In this document: in pieces, positions 16,411-27,614 of the stretch
Position numbering within the stretch: position 1 is the first letter of the stretch
How the letters are laid out: the number at the start of each line of letters is the position of its first letter
Assembly (NCBI GenBank): GCA_019359375.1
Contig: JAHHHL010000003.1
Span: 62,001-126,000, forward strand
Source of the DNA: Lyngbya sp. HA4199-MV5
GTDB taxonomy: Bacteria > Cyanobacteriota > Cyanobacteriia > Leptolyngbyales > Leptolyngbyaceae
Direction of reading: 5' to 3'
DNA: 64,000 bases
Program-made: the position numbers and the translations under genes
The notes under the pieces: model-generated
The model's input: the letters and a program-made list of their open reading frames with translations, nothing else
The model's database searches: none
What the model was told of the DNA's origin: nothing

Positions 16411-18612
16411 ATGAAGGAAGTTCTGTATCTAGAAATCCCGACTCCAGACGTAGATGCGGTCAGAACCTGGCTACAGGAGGAGTTTCAGCCCCAAACAGGC
16501 GTAAAAACGGTCGCCAAAAGTGGCATTCGTCTGATCTTCTCCACCACGTCTCCAGCAGAAACTCAGATGCTAGAGTCCCAGGCGGAGGCGGCAGCCCTGG
16601 CAATTTTTGTCTGGTCGTTGCAGCGGACGACTTATCTCAAAGTGTTTCGCTGGGCTGAGCAACCTGTACCGCACGAAAAGAGCCTGCTGAAGCACCTGAC
16701 GCTTGCCCTGCGCGATCGCTTCCCCAATCACTATCCTCAGCCCCCGACGATCGACCTCTCTCGCCAATCAATCTTCGATGCCCTGACAGAGCCGTATCCG
16801 CAAACTGTGAAGTACTTCCAGAAAATGCCGAACGGGGAGTATGACCTTACCCGCGTGTATTGGTGGGAACAGCGCTGGCGTGAAGGGGTACAGAATCCAA
16901 AGGAGCCTCGACAGGTGGTGTTTGAAAGAGGAGAGGGGAGAGGAGAGAGGGGAGAGGAGGCAGGAGGCAGAGGGCAGAAGGCAGAAGGCAGAAGTGGCTT
17001 ACCCTTTACCCCTTACCCTTTACCCCTTACCCCTTACCCCTCACTCCTCACTCCTCACTCCTCACCCTCCTACGACCTGATCTACCTCGGTGGCGCATTG
17101 GGAGTTATTCACGCGGCGGTGATGGCAAAGTTGGGCTACCGGGTGCTGCTGTTGGAGCGGTTGCAGTTTGGCAAAATGAACCGGGAATGGAATATTTCGC
17201 GCAGCGAGTTTCAGAGCCTTATTAACTTAGGATTATTCACGCCTTCTGAATTTGAAAGTGTAATTGCTAGAGAATATATTGACGGCTTTCACAAGTTTTT
17301 TGATGCGAACAACCCACCGCAGGCAAAAGCACCCGTGCTACATACGCCGACGGTGCTGAATGTCGGGCTGGATGCCGAAAAGCTGCTGCGAGTCTGTGGT
17401 GAGAAGCTCCGTAGCTACGGTGGCGAAATTTGGGATGAAACGGAATTTAGCCGCGTTGAGGTCGATAGCGCTCAGGTGACGGTGGAAGCAAAGCACCTGC
17501 CGACGGGGGTATTGCGATCGGTGAGCGGACGGTTATTGGTAGATGCAATGGGTACCGCATCGCCGATCGCATGGCAACTCAATGGCGGACGTGCGTTTGA
17601 TAGCGTGTGTCCAACGGTTGGAGCAGTGATTGAAAGCGGCTTTGAACCCGGTGTTTGGGATGCACGCTATGGAGATGTGCTGAACAGTCACGGCGACATC
17701 TCACGCGGGCGGCAACTCATTTGGGAACTGTTTCCGGCGGATGGCGAAGCGCTCACCTTTTACCTGTTTCACTATCATCAGGTGCATCCTGAAAATCCAG
17801 GTTCCCTACTGGAAATGTACGAAGACTTTTTTACCATCCTGCCAGAGTATCGTCGTTGCGATCTGGAAAAACTGGTCTGGAAAAAGCCAACGTTTGGCTA
17901 TATTCCAGGGCACTTTACGACGGGGAGGAGCGATCGCCAGGTAGCGTTCGATCGCCTGATCGCTTTGGGAGATGCAGCATCCTTGCAATCACCGCTCATC
18001 TTTACCGGGTTTGGGTCGCTGGTGCGTAATCTTCCTCGCCTGACGCATCTGCTCGACACGGCTTTGAAGCATGATTTACTCAGCGCCAAGCATCTGAACC
18101 AGATTCGCGCCTATCAAAGCAATGTTGCTGTTACCTGGTTATTTTCTAAAGGCATGATGGTGCCGACTGGTCGTAACCTGCCGCCTGAGCGGGTGAATGC
18201 GATGCTGAACACGTTTTTTGGCATTCTGGCAGACCAACCGCCCGCGATCGCCGAAGCCTTCATTAAAGACCGCGTGGATTGGCTCACCTTCAACCGCATG
18301 GCGCTCACAGCCGCCTGGAAAAATCCGAAGCTACTGGTATGGATCTGGGAGATGGCAGGAGCCATAGACCTTGGGCGCTGGCTGGGCAGCTACCTGGACT
18401 TCACCATCAGCGCCTTTGTGAGCAGCCTTGTTAGCGGTTGGTTTCCAGCACTCTTGCGACAAGTACAACCCTGGCTGGAACCACGCTTTCCAGGCTTCTG
18501 GCTGTGGTTGTTGGCGCAAAGCTATGCCGTTACGGATGGAGTTGGGCGACCGCAATCAGCTCAACCTGGAGTCTCTGAAGCTGTTGAAGAGCAGACCCAC
18601 GCACCGATTTAA
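16411..18612 (+). CDS. cruA: CruA-type lycopene cyclase / FAD-dependent oxidoreductase with in-frame repeat insertion
   Basis: 733 residues. An N-terminal domain (1-170) precedes an FAD-binding fold with the dinucleotide motif YLGGALGVIHAAVMAKLGY (about 225-243) and the CruA/CruP family block GKMNREWNISRSE. This family contains the CruA lycopene cyclase of Synechococcus PCC 7002 and its paralog CruP; the GKMNREWN version fits CruA better than CruP, but assignment is not certain. Residues about 172-220 are encoded by the dispersed low-complexity repeat ([18 protein letters not shown] followed by [13 protein letters not shown]) and lie exactly at the junction of the two domains. Probably acts on carotenoids at the thylakoid membrane. 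Confidence 0.82.
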   Translation: MKEVLYLEIPTPDVDAVRTWLQEEFQPQTGVKTVAKSGIRLIFSTTSPAETQMLESQAEAAALAIFVWSLQRTTYLKVFRWAEQPVPHEKSLLKHLTLALRDRFPNHYPQPPTIDLSRQSIFDALTEPYPQTVKYFQKMPNGEYDLTRVYWWEQRWREGVQNPKEPRQVVFERGEGRGERGEEAGGRGQKAEGRSGLPFTPYPLPLTPYPSLLTPHSSPSYDLIYLGGALGVIHAAVMAKLGYRVLLLERLQFGKMNREWNISRSEFQSLINLGLFTPSEFESVIAREYIDGFHKFFDANNPPQAKAPVLHTPTVLNVGLDAEKLLRVCGEKLRSYGGEIWDETEFSRVEVDSAQVTVEAKHLPTGVLRSVSGRLLVDAMGTASPIAWQLNGGRAFDSVCPTVGAVIESGFEPGVWDARYGDVLNSHGDISRGRQLIWELFPADGEALTFYLFHYHQVHPENPGSLLEMYEDFFTILPEYRRCDLEKLVWKKPTFGYIPGHFTTGRSDRQVAFDRLIALGDAASLQSPLIFTGFGSLVRNLPRLTHLLDTALKHDLLSAKHLNQIRAYQSNVAVTWLFSKGMMVPTGRNLPPERVNAMLNTFFGILADQPPAIAEAFIKDRVDWLTFNRMALTAAWKNPKLLVWIWEMAGAIDLGRWLGSYLDFTISAFVSSLVSGWFPALLRQVQPWLEPRFPGFWLWLLAQSYAVTDGVGRPQSAQPGVSEAVEEQTHAPI
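16924..17070 (+). repeat. Low-complexity repeat inserted in frame in CruA
   Basis: About 147 bases, divisible by three, with no stop in the translated frame. Order on the coding strand: GGAGAGGGGAGAGG units, GGCAGAAGGCAGAAG units, AGTGGCT, CCCCTTA units (16999-17040) and CTCACTCCTCACTCC units. It matches the insert at 12292-12459 in order, orientation and reading frame, giving the shared peptide [11 protein letters not shown] and [11 protein letters not shown] in both proteins. Confidence 0.85.
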
Positions 18613-18653
18613 GCACCTCGCTGGGATGCTGAGTGTTGTGCTGAAGCAATGAC

Positions 18654-20483
18654 CTAACGTTTGGGAAAGGTGGGTAAGTCTACAGCGGCTAAAGATGTCA
18701 GCTTTTTCGATGAGCGCAGGGGATACACGATCGGTGACGGCGTGGCTGTGGCAAAGGATGCTGACGCAAGCTTCGGTTGGCTGGAGACACTGATGGTTTG
18801 CGTCACCTCTGACCGTCGATTTAGCGTACTCAGTGCCAGGAGTTTGGACGGGCGTTGAGCCATACTTGCAGTGTCAATCTCGCTAACAGTAGTTTCGTCA
18901 GTACCAGTTTCGTTAGTACCAGTTTCGTCAGTACCCATCTTGTTCGTGCTAGCTGATTCGACCGATGGTGTTAGCGGTGCTTTGTTTGAGTTATTGAGGC
19001 GATCGCGCCATGTCCATGCATTCATCGGTTGCACTGAGTCAGATGACGCAGCCAAAGGAATCGCGGTTGATGGCACTGGGTGTAAGACGGTAGAGAGAGG
19101 TGGGATACCTCCACGGTTAGGCGGGGCAGCTTGTAAAATCTCAGGCGCGATCGCACCGTCTTCGGGCAGTAAGATTGCTTGCTCATTCAACAACGGCTCA
19201 GGCGAAGCGTTTGCTTGCTTAGCACCTTCAACGAGTGACGCAGTGCTCAGTGGATGGTCTACTCCTAGAAAAGGACTCAGATCAAACACGGCTTCCGCTT
19301 GCGAGACATCGGCTTCTAACGCTTCGGCATCTGGAGGCAATGGTTCCTCAGCCGTATCGGGGAACATGAGCTGCATGAGATGAGCTACAAACTGTGGATC
19401 GTCGGAGTCCAGCAAGGCAGATGAATCGGTAGAAGCGTCGATCGTGCGCTCTTGATTTCCTCCAACAAAAGGTGAATCTGCCGTCAAAGCAGCGTCCTCT
19501 TGATATAAATCAGCATTGCTCTGCTCCAATCCACCGTGATCCAACAGCCTGAACAGCGGCTTTGGCATTACTGGCTGGTCATTGTCAACCTGATTCATGT
19601 TGGAAGGCTGCGACCAGGGCTTCACAGGCTGATTTTTCGGCTTTAGTAACGCAGAGAGGGGATGTGGCGCTGTCAGGCTACCCTCTAGAGACGCATCGGG
19701 AAGCGCCTGTTGACTGTCGATTGTTGGCATCTCAAGGCATTTTTCGAGTGCCGCTTTGAACTGAAGCGTCTGCTGTTGCTGACGATGGAGGCGCAACCGG
19801 AGGTCGCGGCAGGTACTCTCAGCTTGCAAGACTTGCTGCACCTGTTCATTATGGCGCTGTTGAGTGAGTGCGCAGTCTCGCTCTAGCTGAGCAATGCGTT
19901 CCTGACTGCTTTCCAACTGTTCGGTCAGCGTTTCGACCAAAATTTGCTGTCGCTGTGCAGTGTGCTGCGATCGCTCAAGTTCCTGTAGGAGTTGCTGTGG
20001 GCGATCGCGGGGCATTTCAGCCACTTCATTGATTGTTGATTCGGTTTGAGAGCAGGCTGCTTCTAATTGCCATTCAATTTGGTGCTGTACCAGGTCTAGC
20101 TCGGCTTGTGCGAGGCGATCGCGCAGCGTTGCATTTTCTTGCTGTAATTGCTCTAGCTGAGTGGCAGCATCAGTAGTGTCCGCAGAGGGAACCAGTGTGA
20201 AGTGCGGCGTAGCAGGATCAAGGTCAGCGCTGCCGTAGTGGATGACTCCCAGCCCGATCGCTTCACTGAACGTGTCCGCTTGAGCGGACGGCAATGCCTG
20301 ACCGTGTGGTAGCGCATCAATACTTATTGCCCCTGGAAAATCAACGGTTTGCCAGCCTTCCTCACCGTTTGGTTTGCTCACTTCACCAGAGGCGACATAA
20401 GCCGCAGGAAACGGCTCTGATGGCTCGATCGAGGCGGGGTCTGGTTGGTCGTTTGGGCTATCAGCTTCACTCATGGCGTTCAT
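18654..20483 (-). CDS. Long acidic coiled-coil hypothetical protein
   Basis: 609 residues, not recognised as a known family. Residues 1-110 are acidic and Pro/Ser-rich; 110-250 form a predicted coiled coil rich in Gln, Glu and Leu (QQENATLRDRLAQAELDL region); the rest is low-complexity with a short degenerate repeat of GT-(D/N)-ET units near residue 530. No signal peptide or membrane helix is seen. It ends with a Ser/Lys-rich tail. It converges with the CruA gene (41 bases apart) and is divergent from the exosortase operon. A scaffold or cytoskeletal role would be a guess. Confidence 0.75.
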   Translation of the reverse strand: MNAMSEADSPNDQPDPASIEPSEPFPAAYVASGEVSKPNGEEGWQTVDFPGAISIDALPHGQALPSAQADTFSEAIGLGVIHYGSADLDPATPHFTLVPSADTTDAATQLEQLQQENATLRDRLAQAELDLVQHQIEWQLEAACSQTESTINEVAEMPRDRPQQLLQELERSQHTAQRQQILVETLTEQLESSQERIAQLERDCALTQQRHNEQVQQVLQAESTCRDLRLRLHRQQQQTLQFKAALEKCLEMPTIDSQQALPDASLEGSLTAPHPLSALLKPKNQPVKPWSQPSNMNQVDNDQPVMPKPLFRLLDHGGLEQSNADLYQEDAALTADSPFVGGNQERTIDASTDSSALLDSDDPQFVAHLMQLMFPDTAEEPLPPDAEALEADVSQAEAVFDLSPFLGVDHPLSTASLVEGAKQANASPEPLLNEQAILLPEDGAIAPEILQAAPPNRGGIPPLSTVLHPVPSTAIPLAASSDSVQPMNAWTWRDRLNNSNKAPLTPSVESASTNKMGTDETGTNETGTDETTVSEIDTASMAQRPSKLLALSTLNRRSEVTQTISVSSQPKLASASFATATPSPIVYPLRSSKKLTSLAAVDLPTFPKR

Positions 20484-20973
20484 CCTGGGCGTTCATCCTG
20501 AAGTTGGCTCATCCTGAAGACGGAAATCTTTAGCGCACCACTGCTGCAACGCTAGCCATTATATAGTTGGCATTCAAAGTTGAGCGATGTTTTAGTGACG
20601 TTGCAGCGTCGGGGCTAAATCTGTGATGCTCACCACAACAAATTTCTAGCGCCAGAGACGTTCAGTCTTTGTATCACAAACTGTTCATATCCACTATTTT
20701 TGTCATAGAACTGTAATTTTTAGACCGTGCGATCGCTCCAGCGATCGATACACCGCAGTCGATGCGCTCCTTTTCACTCGATTCCTTTACCGATGTCCCT
20801 TAGAAGTCACGGGGATCTGACCACACATTGCCTGGATATGAAATTTCTATAAAGGCTTGGCGTTACGCTACGTGTTAACCGAGACTTTAGGAGGAAGTGC
20901 CTTGGTGTAAAAAAGATTGGGGGGCGATCGCAACGCTCTCTTGCTGGCTCCAAAAGCTATTCAGCTCAGACTC
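20484..20973. other. Intergenic spacer, divergent promoter region
   Basis: About 490 bases between the coiled-coil protein gene and the exosortase gene. It must contain promoters for both. AT-rich stretches are present (around 20560 and 20680-20715) but no promoter stood out clearly. A TTG at 20917 opens an in-frame extension of the exosortase gene that I rejected as a start. I see no RNA gene or repeat. Confidence 0.4.
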
Positions 20974-21852
20974 ATGATGGACTTACTCGCTCGTCTTCAG
21001 AAACCAATTGTTTGGCTGCTCGGTACCACGACTGCTATGACAGCGCTACATCTCACACTGTTGGGCCGTAGCGGTGATGACGAACTGGCGCAGGGAGGGT
21101 TTGCCACCTATGTGCTGCTATGGTGCGCTGTTGGTTCATTGCTTTGGGAGCGGCGACACGTACTGGTGCTTCAGACAGGTTCGCTGGGCACGACGATCGG
21201 GGGCGGCTTGTTGCTGGGTCTGCTGGCTCTCAGTACCGCTTTGCCCACCTACGGGTTCTTTTTAAGAGGCTTTCCGTTTGTGATGGTACTGGGGTTAGGC
21301 TTGCTAGCATCTGGCTTGCGCGGATTGCGTCAGTATTGGAAAGAACTGCTCATCTTCGGGCTGCTTATGCTAAATCCGCTGCTCAAGCTAGGGCTGGATT
21401 TGCTCAATTTACCCAAGCTCACGGCTCAAGCGGCGGCTTTTATGCTCTGGTATACCGGGTTTGATGTGCGCCTGGATGGTCTCTCGCTGCTGCTGCCAAC
21501 GGGTCGTGTCGATGTCTATGGAGCCTGTTCGGGGGTGAGCAGCATGTTGCAAATGCTCAACATCTCGGTACTATTTGTGCTGATGATTGCCCTCCCCTCG
21601 GTGATACAGCAACTATTTTCGGTGCTGCTGGCTGTGTTCATTGGTTTTGTGGTCAACGCGGCGCGAGTAGCGTTGATGGCAGTGTTGGTCGCCTTCTCCC
21701 AAAAGAGTGCGTTTGAATACTGGCATACCGGGGATGGTTCCCTCATTTTTGCCGCGATCGCTGTGGGACTGTTTGGGCTTTTTAGTTGGTTCGCCTTCCT
21801 TCGCACGCCTCCATCGGTTGCCGAAGGTGAGACGCTCCCCAACCATGACTAA
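20974..21852 (+). CDS. Cyanoexosortase A
   Basis: 292 residues from the ATG at 20974 (a second ATG follows at once). Multi-helix membrane protein with the exosortase catalytic triad: Cys185 in VYGACSGVSS, Arg231 in VVNAARVALM and His251 in YWHTGDGS. Exosortases are predicted transpeptidases that cleave and anchor C-terminally tagged exported proteins, often alongside exopolysaccharide genes. Assignment to the cyanobacterial A type rests on the overall sequence and on the next two genes. The stop codon overlaps the start of the partner gene by 8 bases (ATGACTAA), showing tight coupling. Confidence 0.9.
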   Translation: MMDLLARLQKPIVWLLGTTTAMTALHLTLLGRSGDDELAQGGFATYVLLWCAVGSLLWERRHVLVLQTGSLGTTIGGGLLLGLLALSTALPTYGFFLRGFPFVMVLGLGLLASGLRGLRQYWKELLIFGLLMLNPLLKLGLDLLNLPKLTAQAAAFMLWYTGFDVRLDGLSLLLPTGRVDVYGACSGVSSMLQMLNISVLFVLMIALPSVIQQLFSVLLAVFIGFVVNAARVALMAVLVAFSQKSAFEYWHTGDGSLIFAAIAVGLFGLFSWFAFLRTPPSVAEGETLPNHD

Positions 21853-22528
21853 TTCTTTCTGGCAATCGACCCGGATGGTGCTGCTGGTGCTGACCTTTGG
21901 CGGTGCGATCGTGGTTTTGGTCAAGGCGATCGTGACACCGAAAGCGGCTATCACACAACTGTCTTCTCGCCTGCCTGCGAGCGTTCCCTTAGCGTCGTGG
22001 CAAGCTGTTTCCAGTACAACGCTTGAGCCAATGCCAGAGGCGATCGCGGGGCAACAGTACGACTATCGCCAGCAACAGCAGTCCCTTACAGTACAAATGC
22101 GCTACATGCTAGAAGACGGCGATGTGAGTCGCTTTCTCTTTGCGTATACACCCATCCGGCAAGATAACAAACGCCTGGTGTTAAAATACCAGCCCCAAAT
22201 CGGGTTTTATGGCGTGTTGACCTACCAGGAAAGAGCTTACTTAAGTGCATGCATTACTCCCCGTGGAGAGAGCACCGTCACTGCCCAGCAGTTTGTGCAA
22301 AATCTCCGCGCTCACAATCTCACGGCTAGCCGGATTTTGCCCTGGCTCACTGGAAAACAATCCCTGCTCGATCGCCGTTGCTTGTGGACGCTCATGTCTG
22401 TCCCGCTGGCGGCAAAGACGAACTCGTTTGCACTGGACAATGCCTACAAAACACTGGAAGATGTCTGGGTCTCCTGGTACCGTTGGTGGCAACCTAACTT
22501 TCCACCCACGAATGCCCCACCCACTTAA
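21845..22528 (+). CDS. Cyanoexosortase A system-associated protein
   Basis: 227 residues from the ATG at 21845, which overlaps the exosortase stop. One N-terminal membrane anchor (about residues 9-28) is followed by an extracytoplasmic domain with QYDYRQQQQSLTVQMRYML and RFLFAYTPI. This matches the small partner protein that accompanies cyanoexosortase A in cyanobacteria (analogous to the EpsI-like partner of other exosortases). Its role is presumed to be in exopolysaccharide or substrate handling on the outer side of the membrane. Earlier in-frame start codons lie inside the exosortase gene and are unlikely. Confidence 0.85.
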   Translation: MTNSFWQSTRMVLLVLTFGGAIVVLVKAIVTPKAAITQLSSRLPASVPLASWQAVSSTTLEPMPEAIAGQQYDYRQQQQSLTVQMRYMLEDGDVSRFLFAYTPIRQDNKRLVLKYQPQIGFYGVLTYQERAYLSACITPRGESTVTAQQFVQNLRAHNLTASRILPWLTGKQSLLDRRCLWTLMSVPLAAKTNSFALDNAYKTLEDVWVSWYRWWQPNFPPTNAPPT

Positions 22529-22797
22529 AGCATACTCAACTGCAAAGCCTGTCTGACCGATAGAAAAGGCAGTTCAGGGTGTGCCCAAAGCAAAGATAGG
22601 GTGGGGGTGCATCTAGAGGTTGTGGGAGCCAGTCGTAGTGACGCGGAGAAAGGGCAGCGCGGCGAGTTAGAGACGGCTTGGAAATCCCCGTGTCTCCGTA
22701 TCCCCATGCCTCTGCGTCAGCCTCCTCCAATTGTTCGATGCGCCGGATCGGGTGTGCAATCAACGTGCCAACATCATGTTAGAAGAGACCTTGCTTT

Positions 22798-23499
22798 ATG
22801 GCTGAATCAACGACTGAAAATCGATCGGCTGAATCAACGACTGAAAATCGATCGATCCACCGCTTCCGTTGGGTGGGCTATGGCTTACTCGGTTTTGCCT
22901 TCATGGATCTGGTGCAGGTGCTGTATCCACCCAAGTTTCTCAATCCCGCGTGGGAGGTACAGGCGATCGGCAGTCTGATTGAACGCGTCATTGTGCCGTT
23001 GCTGGGGTTCGCACTGGTCTTCTTCGGCGAGTTTTACGATCGCAATCGAGTGGAAAAAGTTCTGCTCAAGGTGCTCTCGTGGCTGTGCCTGGTGCTGGCG
23101 ATCGTCTGTTTGCTGGTCATTCCGCTAGGAGTCTTTGGCACCGCTCGCCTTGATTTTCAGAACGATCAGCAGATAAATCGACAGGCAGAACAGCAGCTCT
23201 CCCAGTTCAACAAGCTGGAACAACAACTAAACCAAAGCAGCACGGGTGATCTTCAAGCGCTGGCAGCGAAAGCAGGCATTCCGATCGATCCCACCAAAGA
23301 CCCTCAAGCAATGAAGGCTGAGATGTTAGCCCGTCTGACTGCCGTTCGAGCCAAAGTGCAGTCTCAGATTGAAGCAAACCGCGCCACCCAGAAGCAAACC
23401 CTCTTCAAAAATTCGATTAAATGGAATTTGGGCGCGTTACTGTCTAGTTGCCTCTTTTTCGTCCTCTGGAAAAGCAGCGATTGGGCAAGACAACGGTAA
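22798..23499 (+). CDS. HpsJ-like membrane protein, exosortase-associated
   Basis: 233 residues with three or four membrane helices and a cytosolic or lumenal Gln-rich helical region (residues about 125-190) before the last helix. It resembles HpsJ, a protein of the hormogonium polysaccharide secretion gene set, and HpsJ-like proteins occur next to cyanoexosortase A. The N-terminus MAESTTENRSAESTTENRS is an exact peptide duplication caused by a 27-bp tandem duplication (about 22801-22854). Third gene of the exosortase group, 269 bases downstream of the partner gene, in a spacer with G-rich and C-rich low-complexity DNA. Confidence 0.78.
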   Translation: MAESTTENRSAESTTENRSIHRFRWVGYGLLGFAFMDLVQVLYPPKFLNPAWEVQAIGSLIERVIVPLLGFALVFFGEFYDRNRVEKVLLKVLSWLCLVLAIVCLLVIPLGVFGTARLDFQNDQQINRQAEQQLSQFNKLEQQLNQSSTGDLQALAAKAGIPIDPTKDPQAMKAEMLARLTAVRAKVQSQIEANRATQKQTLFKNSIKWNLGALLSSCLFFVLWKSSDWARQR

Positions 23500-23552
23500 G
23501 AGAGTCAGTGCTTTTTCCTCATCTCTCGTTTTTCTTCATCTCTTGGCACAAC

Positions 23553-23581
23553 AAAAAAGGGACGTGTAAGCGCCCCTTTTT
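23553..23581. terminator. Bidirectional rho-independent terminator between hpsJ-like gene and prk
   Basis: Hairpin with arms AAAAAGGGACG and CGCCCCTTTTT and a short loop, with A-run on one side and T-run on the other, so it can terminate both the plus-strand HpsJ-like gene and the minus-strand prk. Confidence 0.75.
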
Positions 23582-23598
23582 GCGATCGCGATATAGCA

Positions 23599-24603
23599 CT
23601 ACACCCTGGCGGCAATCTTGGCTTCTTTGGCGGTTAGCCGTTCGTAGGTTGCGCGCATTTTCAGACCCGTTAAGACCTGAAATAGCCCCGTGCCATTGGC
23701 AGAACCAGGATATTCGCGGTGGTGTAAGAGCAGTTCGGTTAGCTCACCGTCGTACTTGACAGAGGTTTTGCTAAGGTGTTGCTCGATGTAGATGACTTCT
23801 TCAAGCTTGTCAAATTGACCGTCTACTTCCAGTACCGAAACGCTGTGACCGTAGTACACATCAGGTCCATAGTGCATTTTGATGCCGGGGTACGAGCAGG
23901 TTAGCTTACGACCGCAAGGAACCCAATCGATCGTCGAGCCTTCGTCAAACAGATAGGCGGGTTCAAACCCTTCGACCCCATCACGTTGAATCATTTGCAC
24001 CCGCAAAACTTTCCGCTCTTTGTCATCCTTAATCAGTTGCGTGGGTAAGACTTGAATGACCACATCCGCAAATTCTTTCTGCGGGTCGATGTACGCTTTG
24101 AAGTCAGGACGACGAGAGTTGATGGCTGCCAGAACATCTTCATAGGTATGTCCTCGTTCAGACATATCTCGCTGAATCTTCCAGGCGATTTTCACTTCAT
24201 CACTGATGTCGAGGTAGACGCTGAAGTCCAAGAGACCCCGCACTCGCTCGTCATACAAAGGATGCAGCCCTTCAATCACCACAATGTGATTCGGTGCGAT
24301 GCCTTCAGGTGGATCAATCAAGCCCGTTTCATGGTTGTAAATCGGTTTATTGATGGCTTCACCGTGTTTCAAGGCTTTGATCTGCTCGTACATCAAATCA
24401 AAGTTGTTTGCCCGTGGATCAAGGGCGGTGATGCCTGTTTCTTTGCGCTGCTTCCGGTCCAGACTGTGGTAGTCGTCCAGGCAGATTACCGTTACGAAAT
24501 CTTCCCCAAACAAATCGGTGAGTCGGCGCAGAAAGGTGGATTTACCGCACCCGGAATCTCCGGCAACGCCGATCAGAACCACGCGGTCTGGCTTACTGGT
24601 CAT
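23599..24603 (-). CDS. prk: Phosphoribulokinase
   Basis: 334 residues. Catalyses ATP-dependent phosphorylation of ribulose 5-phosphate to ribulose 1,5-bisphosphate, the CO2 acceptor of the Calvin cycle; cytosolic. The P-loop GDSGCGKS contains Cys19, and Cys41 follows in VICLDDYHSLDR; these are the thioredoxin-regulated pair of oxygenic phototrophs. A second pair, Cys230 and Cys236 (VPCGRKLTC), is also present as in the CP12-binding enzymes. The start is supported by AGGAAACCT just before the ATG. Divergent from petH across a 611-base spacer. Confidence 0.97.
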   Translation of the reverse strand: MTSKPDRVVLIGVAGDSGCGKSTFLRRLTDLFGEDFVTVICLDDYHSLDRKQRKETGITALDPRANNFDLMYEQIKALKHGEAINKPIYNHETGLIDPPEGIAPNHIVVIEGLHPLYDERVRGLLDFSVYLDISDEVKIAWKIQRDMSERGHTYEDVLAAINSRRPDFKAYIDPQKEFADVVIQVLPTQLIKDDKERKVLRVQMIQRDGVEGFEPAYLFDEGSTIDWVPCGRKLTCSYPGIKMHYGPDVYYGHSVSVLEVDGQFDKLEEVIYIEQHLSKTSVKYDGELTELLLHHREYPGSANGTGLFQVLTGLKMRATYERLTAKEAKIAARV

Positions 24604-26474
<1,871 letters not shown>

Positions 26475-26552
26475 CGGATTCAGTACATTTTTTGACTAGC
26501 TGCAAGCATTGACTGGCTCCAAAGCTAGCTGCGATGAGTAAACGTCATAAAG

Positions 26553-26585
26553 AAGCCAGAGGAACTTCGGTCTCTCTGGCTTTTT
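26553..26585 (+). terminator. petH rho-independent terminator
   Basis: Nine-base stem AAGCCAGAG / CTCTGGCTT with a 12-base loop followed by TTTTT, 79 bases after the petH stop codon. Confidence 0.8.
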
Positions 26586-26664
26586 CCGTAGTGGACAAGT
26601 TGTCGTCTCGATCGCTCGAGCAGATACAGCGAGAGACCAACACTTCATAAGGGCACTAAGGAAC

Positions 26665-26770
26665 GCGAATTTAATCAGGTGTTATTCTCTGCGTAGGGGC
26701 ATGGCAGGCGGTAGACAGTCCTTGCCTTCCCCTAGAGACATCTGCCGCATGCCGCGCCCGTACAACTAAG
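26665..26770 (-). repeat. Dispersed repeat element (second family), copy a
   Basis: Core at 26691-26764 between GCGTAGGGGCATGGCAGGCG and GCATGCCGCGCCCGTAC. Its reverse complement matches 60205-60280 over about 75 bases (GCGCGGCATGCGGCAGAT, GAAGGCAAGGAC, then TCTACCGC), and similarity extends leftward through CACTAAGGAA. The arms can pair, so it is a small hairpin-forming element. The adjacent 26775-26864 stretch has a further CTCCTT/AAGGAGG inverted pair. Confidence 0.65.
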
Positions 26771-26864
26771 GGCTTTAAACCTCCTTCAAAAAGGGGACTT
26801 TGAACAGTCTGGCTCCCTCCTTTTTAAGGAGGCTTGGGAAGGATCAAGGGTTTTAAACCACGCC

Positions 26865-27614
26865 CTAGCCAAAGCTTTGCTCGAAAAAAGCCGTTACCTC
26901 TGCCCAGGCTGCATCTGCGGCGACGGGATCATAGCGATAGCCATCATCACGCATAAAGGTATGCTCAGCTTCGTAGAGCCGGGTTGTGTGGTTAATCGTC
27001 GTCTTGCTGAGCGCTGTGGCGATCGTCTGCCGTCCGTCCTCTGGCACATGTGAGTCAAGGGTTCCAAAGACCAACAGCACATCACCCGTGATTTCATCTA
27101 CACGTTGCAAAGAATCGGCTGTGCCTTTGCCAAGTTTGCCGCTGTGAATGCCTGTTGGGTAGCAACACGCGGCGGCTTTGACTTCTGGCTGAAAGGCTGT
27201 GCGAAACGCGAGATGCCCCCCAATGCAAAAGCCCATTGTGCCGATTTGGTCTGGGTTTACGGTTGCGTCCTGTTTAAGAAAGTCAATCACCGCACGCGCA
27301 TCGGCATCATACTCGGCGATCGCCGTGCGTCGTGCCGCATCATTGCCTCGCATCCGACCCAGATCGTTGGGTTCAATCACTGTGCCAACAGGTTCAAGCC
27401 GATGAAAAATTTCGGGAGCTGCTACGACGTATCCATATCCTGCAAGGCGATCGACCAGCCGCATGATCGCACCACCCAGTTGATAAATGTCGCTGTAGAA
27501 CACAATGCCGGGATAGCGTCCTGCTGCCTTGGCTTCTGGCTTAGGAGAGGCAATGTACAGCCGCAACAGGCTATCGTCTACCCGCAGTTCGGCGTTGCGT
27601 TTGATAATCTGCAC
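26865..27614 (-). CDS. Dienelactone hydrolase family protein
   Basis: About 249 residues from the GTG at 27614, chosen because GGAGAG lies six bases before it; an in-frame ATG at 27686 would add 24 unlike residues. Alpha/beta-hydrolase of the DLH family: nucleophile cysteine in GTMGFCIGGH, Asp in FGTLDSHVP and His in YEAEHTFMRDDGYRYD. Family members hydrolyse dienelactone in aromatic breakdown, but many cyanobacterial copies have unknown substrates. It is apparently a single-gene unit, so the substrate cannot be inferred from neighbours. Confidence 0.88.
   Translation of the reverse strand: MQIIKRNAELRVDDSLLRLYIASPKPEAKAAGRYPGIVFYSDIYQLGGAIMRLVDRLAGYGYVVAAPEIFHRLEPVGTVIEPNDLGRMRGNDAARRTAIAEYDADARAVIDFLKQDATVNPDQIGTMGFCIGGHLAFRTAFQPEVKAAACCYPTGIHSGKLGKGTADSLQRVDEITGDVLLVFGTLDSHVPEDGRQTIATALSKTTINHTTRLYEAEHTFMRDDGYRYDPVAADAAWAEVTAFFEQSFG

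Noticed and set aside
18871..19383. 170-codon open frame on the plus strand
   Set aside because: Antisense to the coiled-coil protein gene; low-complexity Ser/Val translation without a start context.
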